The notes under the pieces are model-generated. The model was given only the letters and a program-made list of their open reading frames with translations. It did not search any database and was not told where the DNA came from. From DAOTUL01 sp034437435 (lineage in GTDB: Bacteria; Chloroflexota; Anaerolineae; Aggregatilineales; Phototrophicaceae), in NCBI GenBank assembly GCA_964417785.1, contig CAYQJO010000066.1, positions 1-18,957 on the forward strand: 18,957 nt of DNA. The letters are read 5' to 3'. Every line of letters begins with the position of its first letter. Position 1 is the first letter of the stretch. Positions 6,752 through 13,489 of this stretch are shown here, one piece after another. The position numbers and the translations under genes were made by a program.

Positions 6752-8911
6752 CTACCCTATCCTTCCGGGCCGGTAGAAGCTCAGCGTGACGTTCCAGGTG
6801 ATGTAGGCATTGTCACCGCCGCGCAGGGCGATGGTGATGCTGCCGGATGTGGGAACATCGTCATAGAGATATTGCTCAAAATTGTACGGTGTGGTGCTGC
6901 ACGGTACACCCCCTTCGCTGCCCAGGAAGAGCATGACGGCGTTTTCAACACCCACACCGGCACAGGTAATGCTGTAGCGGAAGCGTGCGTCGTATTGCTC
7001 GTAATAGTCAGGCAGATTGATCCATTCGTAGGTGATGGTGTCCTGTGTATCGCCCTGAGGATAGGAGATAGCACCGGTCAGATAAACGGGAGACCCTTCA
7101 TAATCCACCTGGACGCCCCGGTATTCATTGTCGCCGGCGATCTGTGGGCCGATGCTGCCCTGGGTGGGCATCGGCAGCGGTTGGACTGTGCCAGTTGGGA
7201 CTGGCATTAGAGTGGCAGCGGGTTCGTCTGTTGGTGGGACATAGTTCACTGGCAAATCACCGCACATACCGCCGGTGCGCGTCACGGAGGCCGCCACCCA
7301 ACCCAGCGTATCGGCGACCTGATACCAGCTTGCATCCAGGTTGCGTCCGGCTACATTGTAGATCAATTCCGGGTTGAGCGAGGCGAACACGTCGAAGTCG
7401 AGACCTGGCCCACGCCGCACATTGATCGGCGTGGTGTTCTGCGTGGCGATCACGCAGGGACCGTCCATCGGCAGCATGGGCAGAGTCATCTCGGATTCCA
7501 TCCCCATATCGTCACCCTCCATGCCCATCATCTCTTCATCGCTGATTTCCGGCAGCATAAACTGCTCCGGCAGCAGCGAAATGGGTGGTGTACCGATCAT
7601 GCTGCGAACAATTGGTGTCGGTGGACGGGGCTGGCCGACGGGTTGGGCGTCTTCGTTGATGGGAACCCCCACCCACATGCCAGCAGTGGCAATCTGGGTG
7701 CTGCCCATCGCCGTCACCTGTGCCGTGCCTTCCAGCGACGAGACCTCCATCACATCGCCGGGAACGGATGTAATAAATGCGGTTGAGCCAAGCTGGACAT
7801 CGACTTCGTTGATGCGAAGCTGGATGCGCCCCACACCCTCCGGTGTCTGGATCATGATGCCATCGACCGGCGCTTCCTGGCACGCCAGATCACCGACGCC
7901 GGAACGAAAGTAAAATGCCTGCATTGGACCGAATCCGCCGCCGGATTCACCGGGACCGACCACCGGCAGCGTGTTGACATCGCCGCTGACGGCGACGCCG
8001 GTGGTGGACATCCACCCCTCACGCCCGTCATTCAGGCGCACGCGCAGCCAGGTATTGTCGGCCAACCGTCCATCAGCGACGATGTCGGTGCCGACGGCGA
8101 CGGTGGTAACCGCGATATAGTCCATGCCAGGGCCTTCGCGCAGATTGGCATTCGCCAGCACCAATCCGCTGAGTGTGGCTGCGGCTTCGCTGCCGCCGCG
8201 ATTCTCAATCTCGACATTGCCGAAGATCAGCATGGTCACATTCTGACCGGGCAGCGTATCGGGTAAATTGGCCTGGAGTTTCATGAGCGTGACACCCCAC
8301 TGGCCGTTAGCAACGTCCAGCGGACTTGTGCGCAAGGTCTGGAAGGCGATCAGGTCTTCCCGGTCGCCCTGGTTGGCAAAGCTGAAATCGACCACCTCGG
8401 CGCGGGGTTGGGCATCGACCTGAAAGTTGCCGTAACAGGCTTGATTGCGTCCGGTATCGGCACAGGCTGTGCCAACCAGCGTAATCACCTCGTTGACCAT
8501 CGTGGGACAGTCACGAGCGGCGGACGGCAGCGGTGCCGTGTTGATCACGCTGACCTGGAGGACGAACTGGCCGGTGGTGTTGTTCACGGTGGCGACCTGG
8601 ATGGCGTAGATCCCCGGTGCGGCCAGGGCCACGTCACTCGCCAGTGAGGGTTCCAGCGATGGGTTGCCGGTGGCCTGCACAAGAGCGCCATTTTGATCGG
8701 TGATGATGAACTGCACGGCCAACTCAGGCGTGATCGACCCGGTTTCAACCCGGATTGTCTCGACAGCACTGGCGTTGTAAAGAAATGTCACCTGCGGTGA
8801 GTCGGCGGTGATTTCGCCCAGAACAGGGACGCCCGGTTGAATGGCGATTTGTGCCTGAACCGGCACCAGCGCCAACAACAGAATCACCAACGGGATCAAT
8901 TTGCGTGCCAT
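6752..8911 (-). CDS. secreted SH3b-domain protein with FecR-like segment
   Basis: This 719-residue protein has a signal peptide (KLIPLVILLLALVPVQA, cleavage near residue 20) and no later membrane span, so it is probably exported. A beta-rich N-terminal part (about 25-125) resembles bacterial pre-peptidase-type domains. Two SH3b domains follow the pattern LREGPGMDY...W (about 250-308) and VRRGPGLDF...W (about 490-546). Between them, VGRIQLRINEVDVQLGSTAF (360-379) and the SLEGTAQVT-to-AGMWVGVP stretch resemble FecR-type domains. Residues 455-482 are rich in Met, Glu and Asp, and a Pro/Thr linker (558-584) leads to a C-terminal beta domain. Cysteines occur in small groups (135/150/159; 486/550; 650/671), consistent with an oxidising exterior. 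It likely binds cell wall or envelope components; substrate unknown. AGGGGA precedes the ATG, and the hairpin at 6717-6747 ends the unit. Confidence 0.75.
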   Translation of the reverse strand: MARKLIPLVILLLALVPVQAQIAIQPGVPVLGEITADSPQVTFLYNASAVETIRVETGSITPELAVQFIITDQNGALVQATGNPSLEPSLASDVALAAPGIYAIQVATVNNTTGQFVLQVSVINTAPLPSAARDCPTMVNEVITLVGTACADTGRNQACYGNFQVDAQPRAEVVDFSFANQGDREDLIAFQTLRTSPLDVANGQWGVTLMKLQANLPDTLPGQNVTMLIFGNVEIENRGGSEAAATLSGLVLANANLREGPGMDYIAVTTVAVGTDIVADGRLADNTWLRVRLNDGREGWMSTTGVAVSGDVNTLPVVGPGESGGGFGPMQAFYFRSGVGDLACQEAPVDGIMIQTPEGVGRIQLRINEVDVQLGSTAFITSVPGDVMEVSSLEGTAQVTAMGSTQIATAGMWVGVPINEDAQPVGQPRPPTPIVRSMIGTPPISLLPEQFMLPEISDEEMMGMEGDDMGMESEMTLPMLPMDGPCVIATQNTTPINVRRGPGLDFDVFASLNPELIYNVAGRNLDASWYQVADTLGWVAASVTRTGGMCGDLPVNYVPPTDEPAATLMPVPTGTVQPLPMPTQGSIGPQIAGDNEYRGVQVDYEGSPVYLTGAISYPQGDTQDTITYEWINLPDYYEQYDARFRYSITCAGVGVENAVMLFLGSEGGVPCSTTPYNFEQYLYDDVPTSGSITIALRGGDNAYITWNVTLSFYRPGRIG

Positions 8912-9060
8912 GTGTATTCCCCTACCTGATCGACCATCATAATCCTATCACGATAGCACAGGCTTTCCACCCGTGAAAATCTGTCGATCTATACCGAGTT
9001 TTACAATGTTCCCGCTGGTGAGCCTGCAGGGCCATGCCCTATCGCGTTCAAATCGAACAA

Positions 9061-11061
9061 CTACGATGTGGCGTTTTCCTCCACGTCCTTGAATTCGGCG
9101 TCTTCGACTATGTTGTTCTCCGTTGTGCTGGCTTCTGGCGCGACATCGCGCTCCTCGAAGGCAAGTTCACTCACGGCGGTGCCGGTCGCGGCCTGCATCA
9201 GCAGCATCATGCGGTCGGCCATTGACGCCGGGTCGGGATGAATGCCGTCCTGGAGCAGCGCCGTCTCGAAGACCTGCTCCACCACCGCGTCGATCAGGCG
9301 CTGCTGAGCGCTGTCGCCACTGGTCATACCGCTCAGATTGTGCAGCAGTGGGTGGCGCGGGTTGATCTCCAATGTCTTGACCGGCAGGTCGTATTCGCGG
9401 TCCAGCAGGCGGTTGATACGGAACATCTGGCGGGTATTGCTGCGATCATCGCTGACCAGACGCGCCGGACTGCCCGTCAGAGATTTGCTGACGCGCACAT
9501 CGCTCACCCGCTGGCCCAGGATGTTCTTGAAGCGCTCGATCAGGATATTGACCGAATCCTCAGCCAGTGGTTCCTTGACTTCGGTTTCCGGTTCCTCTTT
9601 CAACTCACCGATTTCGCTCAGGTCGATGTCGGCCTCGTCCACATTGCGCAGGGTGTGGTCTTTGTAATCGGTCAGGCCCATGAGCATTGCCGCATCGACC
9701 GGATCGGTGAAGTACAGCACCTCGATCCCGCGCTGACGGAAAGCGTCCAGGTGGGGACTGCGGCGGGCGCTGTGCATATCGTCGCCGACGACGTAGTAAA
9801 TCTCCTTCTGGTTGGTCGCCATTCGACCGATGTAATCATCCAGCGTGTGGAAGTCCTCTGGATCGTCGTTCAACGTGGTATTGAAGAAAAGCAGCGGCAC
9901 CACCTCGTCTTTGTCGCCCGGTTCGACCACAACCGCCTGCTTGAGGAAGCGTGAGAACTGCTCAAAGATATGCAGGTACTCCTCTGGTCGGTTTGAGGCC
10001 ATGCGCTTGAGTTCGGTCAGCACCTTGTTGGTGATGGTCTTCTTCAGTGTCGCCATTACCCGGTTGGCCTGGACCGTCTCGCGGTTCACATTCAGCGGCA
10101 GGTCCTCGGTATCGACCACACCCTGCACAAATTGCAGATACTCCGGCAGCAGGTCCTTGCTGTAATCCTGGATCAGCACCTTACGGGCATAGAGCTTGAG
10201 ACCCGGTTCTTTGCGCGGGCTGAACATATTTGGCTCGGCGCTGGACGGGATGTAGAGCAGGGCGTAGAACTGCAATGGCACATCGGCCCGCATGGTGATG
10301 CGGTGCAGCGGATCGTTGAAGTCCAGCGTCATCATCTTGTAGAAGTCGTTGTACTGCTCATCGGTGACTTCGCCGGTTGGCTGCCGCCAGATGGCGGTTT
10401 GTTTGTTCGTTGGCTCCTCATCACCGGCGACATAAATGGGAAAGGCGATATAGTCGGAGTGGGTGCGAACGATGTCTTTCAGCTTCCACGCTTTCAGGTA
10501 TTCCTTGTCATCCTCTTTGAGATAGAGAACGATGTCGGTGCCGCGTGTCTCGCGCTCGGCGGGTTCGATGGTGTATTGGTCGCCGCCATCGGACTCCCAC
10601 GCCACTGCCGGTTCATCCGGTTGGTAGGATTTGGATACCACCCGGACTTTATCAGCCACCATAAAGGCCGAATAGAAACCGACACCGAACTGGCCGATGA
10701 TGTCGGCTGCGCCGCCGTTGCCGTTCTCGCCGGCTTTCATGGCTTCGATGAAGGCTTTGGCACCGCTGCGAGCAATCACACCCAGGTTGTTCACCATGTC
10801 ATCGTGGCTCATGCCGATGCCGGTGTCGCTGATGGTCAGGGTGCCGGCGTCCTCATCGGCCTTGACCTCAATGTATAACTCGGAGTCGGCGTTGGCGATG
10901 TTGTCGTTGGTCAGCATCTCGAACTGTACCCGGTTGAGCGCGTCGGATGCGTTGGAGATCATCTCGCGTAGAAAGATGTCCCGGTCCGAATAGAGCGAAT
11001 GAACCAGTATATCGAGTAGTTGTTTGATTTCTGCCTGGAAAGTAAAAGTTTCCTGTGACAC
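9061..11061 (-). CDS. htpG: molecular chaperone HtpG (Hsp90 family)
   Basis: This ATP-dependent Hsp90 chaperone refolds and stabilises client proteins in the cytoplasm as a homodimer. The N-terminal GHKL ATPase domain shows EMISNASDA (33-41, with the Mg-binding asparagine N37), SDTGIGMS (78-85) and GQFGVGFYS (123-131). The middle and C-terminal domains follow in normal order. At 666 residues it is longer than the E. coli protein (about 624), largely because of an acidic, Glu/Asp/Thr-rich tail of roughly 38 residues after TGTAVSELAF; this tail is not part of the usual HtpG core. The start codon is GTG, with AAGGA seven bases upstream, and the first residues SQETFTFQAEIKQLLD match the family start. 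I saw no CIRCE element in the 76 bases upstream. It appears monocistronic. Confidence 0.95.
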   Translation of the reverse strand: MSQETFTFQAEIKQLLDILVHSLYSDRDIFLREMISNASDALNRVQFEMLTNDNIANADSELYIEVKADEDAGTLTISDTGIGMSHDDMVNNLGVIARSGAKAFIEAMKAGENGNGGAADIIGQFGVGFYSAFMVADKVRVVSKSYQPDEPAVAWESDGGDQYTIEPAERETRGTDIVLYLKEDDKEYLKAWKLKDIVRTHSDYIAFPIYVAGDEEPTNKQTAIWRQPTGEVTDEQYNDFYKMMTLDFNDPLHRITMRADVPLQFYALLYIPSSAEPNMFSPRKEPGLKLYARKVLIQDYSKDLLPEYLQFVQGVVDTEDLPLNVNRETVQANRVMATLKKTITNKVLTELKRMASNRPEEYLHIFEQFSRFLKQAVVVEPGDKDEVVPLLFFNTTLNDDPEDFHTLDDYIGRMATNQKEIYYVVGDDMHSARRSPHLDAFRQRGIEVLYFTDPVDAAMLMGLTDYKDHTLRNVDEADIDLSEIGELKEEPETEVKEPLAEDSVNILIERFKNILGQRVSDVRVSKSLTGSPARLVSDDRSNTRQMFRINRLLDREYDLPVKTLEINPRHPLLHNLSGMTSGDSAQQRLIDAVVEQVFETALLQDGIHPDPASMADRMMLLMQAATGTAVSELAFEERDVAPEASTTENNIVEDAEFKDVEENATS

Positions 11062-11137
11062 GGTCTTATCCTTGCTCTCGTTGGTTTTTCACGCGCATAG
11101 TTCTAACACGGTTATGTAAGAATGAGGTAAAAATCGC

Positions 11138-11752
11138 CTACAACAGGATCAATCCAAGCTGCGTACCGCGCACCACCGCTTCCGTCCGGCTCTGTGCGCC
11201 CAGTTTGGAGAAGATACCGTTGATATGAAACTTGACCGTGTTGGGGCTGATGTCCAGCTTCTGGGCGATGGTCTTGTTGGGGAGACCCTGTGCCAGAAGT
11301 TGCAGGACTTCGTGTTCACGCGGGGTCAACTCGTCCAGGAGCAGAGCCGTCTCGGCTGGCTGCGGCAGCAGATCGACCGCCAGCGCCGGATCGAGTACCA
11401 CCAGGCCGTCGAGTACGGCGTGGATAGCCGTCACAAGCTGCGATGGGGCCGCATCCGGCAGCAGAACGCCATAAGCACTCCCGTTCAGCGCAATCAGCGC
11501 GTCGGCGGCGCTGTCACGGTCAGGGACCAGCACGACCAGCGGCATATCTGCCAGCGGGGTCAGGTCGGGCATTCTGTCGCGGTCCAGATCGATAACCACC
11601 AGGTCAGGCTGGTAGACATCCAGGTCCCTGCTGAGTGTCTTGCCACCACTGACCTGACCGATCACATGGGTGTCGTTGCCCAGCAGAGCCGCCAGTCCGC
11701 TGCGAGCCAGCAGGCTGCCCGCTACCACCAGCACACGGGGTTCCTCAGTCAC
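11138..11752 (-). CDS. NarL/LuxR-type response regulator with incomplete receiver domain
   Basis: This DNA-binding regulator has an N-terminal receiver-like domain (about 5-115) and a C-terminal LuxR helix-turn-helix (142-204; LTPREHEVLQLLAQG, then NKTIAQKLDISPNTVKFHI). In the receiver, D55 (LVVIDLD) sits where the phospho-aspartate is expected. The acidic pair after strand 1 is replaced by VAGS, the conserved threonine by Val-Pro, and the conserved lysine by proline (LLPDAA). Normal phosphorylation chemistry is therefore doubtful. I chose the GTG at 11750-11752, giving 204 residues. GGAG lies nine bases upstream, the receiver begins immediately after, and an extended -10 box (11778-11786) lies inside the longer frame that starts at an ATG at 11876-11878. 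An inverted repeat surrounds this start. No partner kinase of histidine type is in the window. Confidence 0.82.
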   Translation of the reverse strand: MTEEPRVLVVAGSLLARSGLAALLGNDTHVIGQVSGGKTLSRDLDVYQPDLVVIDLDRDRMPDLTPLADMPLVVLVPDRDSAADALIALNGSAYGVLLPDAAPSQLVTAIHAVLDGLVVLDPALAVDLLPQPAETALLLDELTPREHEVLQLLAQGLPNKTIAQKLDISPNTVKFHINGIFSKLGAQSRTEAVVRGTQLGLILL

Positions 11753-11774
11753 AATTATGTTCTCCAATTGTGAC
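11748..11774 (-). promoter_or_regulatory. inverted repeat enclosing the ribosome binding site of the LuxR-type gene
   Basis: Perfect nine-base arms GTCACAATT (11748-11756) and AATTGTGAC (11766-11774) flank nine bases. On the minus strand the spacer holds the GGAG ribosome binding site, and the GTG start codon lies inside the downstream arm. The upstream arm falls at the predicted transcription start (-10 at 11778-11783). It can be an operator for self-repression or an RNA hairpin that pairs the start codon; both are inference. Confidence 0.5.
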
Positions 11775-11777
11775 GGC

Positions 11778-11786
11778 AGTATAGCA
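11778..11786 (-). promoter_or_regulatory. extended -10 promoter element for the LuxR-type gene
   Basis: The minus strand reads TGCTATACT, identical to the element upstream of the aldolase gene. The predicted transcript begins near 11771, about 20 bases before the GTG start. No clear -35 is visible. Confidence 0.4.
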
Positions 11787-11895
11787 GATGTCGCATTAGA
11801 AAGCTGTTGGTGGGGGGAACCAGAATGGGGCAAAAAGTGTCTATAGATCAAAGGCCAACCGCTGTCAACGTCCGGCATGGTGGCCTGAAATGCGA

Positions 11896-11918
11896 AATCG
11901 CCCCGGTGAGGGGCGATT
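11896..11918 (-). terminator. hairpin after the HicB-like gene
   Basis: Nine perfect pairs, AATCGCCCC (11896-11904) with GGGGCGATT (11910-11918), surround a five-base loop just after the stop codon at 11925. The tail on the minus strand (TTCGCATTTC after the stem) is only mildly T-rich, so termination may be partial and could let transcription run on toward the regulator gene. Confidence 0.55.
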
Positions 11919-11924
11919 GTTTCA

Positions 11925-12122
11925 TCAGGCGCAAGTCGCTATATCGTAAGCTGCCAGTTTAGGAGCGATAGAAAAGCCTTTGCTGAAATAATAGAGGTTA
12001 ACCGCGGCTTGCAGGTTGTGCAGTGCGCGTTCGACCGTATTGCCTTCAGCGCTAAGCGGAATATCCACAGTACGAGCGATATAGTTTTGGCCGTCGTACT
12101 CGATATGGAAATCCAGGACCAT
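11925..12122 (-). CDS. small HicB-like protein, orphan antitoxin-type domain
   Basis: This 65-residue protein resembles the N-terminal fold of HicB/UPF0150 proteins: a two-strand start (MVLDFHIEYDGQNYIARTVD), a short loop, then a helix TVERALHNLQAAVNLYYF (29-46). In HicB antitoxins this partial RNase-H-like fold binds the HicA toxin; a C-terminal DNA-binding domain is usual but absent here, and no HicA-like gene is adjacent. The frame is open upstream to an ATG at 12177-12179, but I chose the ATG at 12120-12122. GGAGAGG lies just before it, and the extended -10 box (12160-12168) lies inside the longer version. The function may be a solitary regulator or a relic. The call rests on pattern only. 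Confidence 0.6.
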   Translation of the reverse strand: MVLDFHIEYDGQNYIARTVDIPLSAEGNTVERALHNLQAAVNLYYFSKGFSIAPKLAAYDIATCA

Positions 12123-12159
12123 AAGTGACCTCTCCACAAAAATATTTAGTTGTATGAAC

Positions 12160-12168
12160 AGTATATCA
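12160..12168 (-). promoter_or_regulatory. extended -10 promoter element for the HicB-like gene
   Basis: The minus strand reads TGATATACT (TGn plus TATACT). Transcription would start near 12153, leaving a leader of about 30 bases that includes GGAGAGG. This position excludes the longer ATG start at 12179. Confidence 0.45.
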
Positions 12169-12206
12169 CAGGTGGGCATTAAGGTTATATAAACAAAGCG
12201 TAAATT

Positions 12207-13331
12207 TCAGGGAATTACCCGGTGGTTGAGCATATCATTGGCTGCCTTGACCAACCGCCGGAGTTCGGATTCCAGGTCATCGGTGATACCATCCAGAATA
12301 GCGGCATCACGGAACAGATCACGAGCTTCACGCATGGCGGTCTGTCCATCGCGCAGTTTGCGCAGGCCGGAGCGGATATGGTCACGGGCGTCGCGGCTGG
12401 CCGGACTGGTGTAGTTTTCGGGGAAGTCCCAGCCGTAAATCGCGGCGACTTCTTCCAGTTGCTGCAAGAATCTCTCCGCAGATGGGATTTCCTGAGCGGC
12501 ACCGCGCTGCAGCAGCGCCTTCAATGCCATGCTCAGGGTCGGCTCAACACCGAAATCCAGTTCGGTGATGTCCTGGTAACGGGCTTCGACTTCACTGCGG
12601 CTGCTCGGCTGTGGTCGTAGGGTCGTCTTCTGCGGCGACAATCCGGTGAAGATCGGGTAGAGGATGCCGACGCACAGATTGTGAATATCCATGCGGAAAT
12701 AGTGTTCGCGGCTGGCGTCGTGATCGTCGATCATCCGCGAACTGTTCAGATCAATGATTTCCAGCCGGGTACCATCCCAGTAGACATGTTCCAGCTTGTG
12801 GTCCAGATAGACAATGCCCTGCTGGTGAGCGATTTGCAGCAGATGGCCGAATTGTAGTGCCAGTGCCAGACCCTCTTCGGTCGGCAGCCGCCAGCGCACC
12901 GACGAACTGGCCGGTTTCATCAGGTAAAACAGATTACGGGTGCGCGGCAAATTGGGCAGCGTCAGGTAAGGTCGCCAGTTCTTCTCCGCGTATTCTGTCA
13001 TCGCCTGGGAGAAACTGGCCGCATCGGTGCCGAACGAGACGATTGATCCACTGGCCGGTACCTCGCTCTGACTTTCGACAAATCCGCAGTCCAGCAGGTC
13101 CACCACATGCGGGTCATCGGCCAGCTTGAGCAGCAATCGGGCTTCACTGATGAATGCGTGATATTCCCAGGGGGTGTCGCCACCGTTTGGCAGATGCTCA
13201 CTGCGCATGATCTTCAGCGCCACACTCTCGCTCACGCCGGGGCGCTGTGCATCCAGCACACGGGCGTAGTGACCGAGGGCAAATGTGTCGATAAAATTGC
13301 CGACTTGATATGCGTCTGAGAAAGCGATCAT
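12207..13331 (-). CDS. divergent Ser/Thr protein kinase-like protein
   Basis: The first two thirds follow the Hanks-type kinase fold. VALKIM carries the ATP-anchoring lysine (K40) and EARLLLKL the helix-C glutamate (E63). YLDHKLEHV (175-183) stands at the catalytic loop with Asp (D177) and Lys (K179) in place but the metal-binding Asn changed to His (H182). IIDLNSS (192-198) takes the DFG place with the Asp (D194) kept but Phe-Gly changed to Leu-Asn. MDIHNLCVGILY (214-225) matches subdomain IX. The glycine-rich loop is not canonical. The C-terminal 90 residues are helical and rich in Arg and Ala. There is no membrane segment. It may be a weak kinase or a pseudokinase. Numbering is from the ATG at 13329-13331; a TTG at 13359-13361 would add ten residues, and neither has a good ribosome binding site. 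It follows the binding-protein genes by about 130-160 bases on the same strand. Confidence 0.72.
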   Translation of the reverse strand: MIAFSDAYQVGNFIDTFALGHYARVLDAQRPGVSESVALKIMRSEHLPNGGDTPWEYHAFISEARLLLKLADDPHVVDLLDCGFVESQSEVPASGSIVSFGTDAASFSQAMTEYAEKNWRPYLTLPNLPRTRNLFYLMKPASSSVRWRLPTEEGLALALQFGHLLQIAHQQGIVYLDHKLEHVYWDGTRLEIIDLNSSRMIDDHDASREHYFRMDIHNLCVGILYPIFTGLSPQKTTLRPQPSSRSEVEARYQDITELDFGVEPTLSMALKALLQRGAAQEIPSAERFLQQLEEVAAIYGWDFPENYTSPASRDARDHIRSGLRKLRDGQTAMREARDLFRDAAILDGITDDLESELRRLVKAANDMLNHRVIP

Positions 13332-13363
13332 GGCTGTACCAGCTTCGGGAAATAGAGACAATT

Positions 13364-13388
13364 TACCATTTTTGGTCTGTGAATGGTA
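13364..13388 (-). repeat. inverted repeat upstream of the kinase-like gene
   Basis: Seven-base perfect arms TACCATT (13364-13370) and AATGGTA (13382-13388) are separated by 11 bases, in the gap between the kinase-like gene and the upstream binding-protein gene. No T-run follows, so an operator is more likely than a terminator, but arms this short can arise by chance. Confidence 0.25.
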
Positions 13389-13489
13389 GGGGTTTCAATT
13401 CGACTTTATCCATTTCAGGCCGCATAGCATATGCAAGACATTAGGAACAGGTCTGGTTTGCGCCTGGGATTGCACAGGCAGCGGCGGGT

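Noticed and set aside
9046..9054. GTTCAAATC, resembling a tRNA T-loop
   Set aside because: The flanking bases do not pair as a T-stem and no acceptor or anticodon arms can be drawn.
11753..11878. N-terminal extension of the LuxR-type gene to an ATG at 11878
   Set aside because: The extra 42 residues precede the start of the receiver fold and contain the promoter candidate, and the ribosome binding site is weak; the GTG at 11752 fits better.
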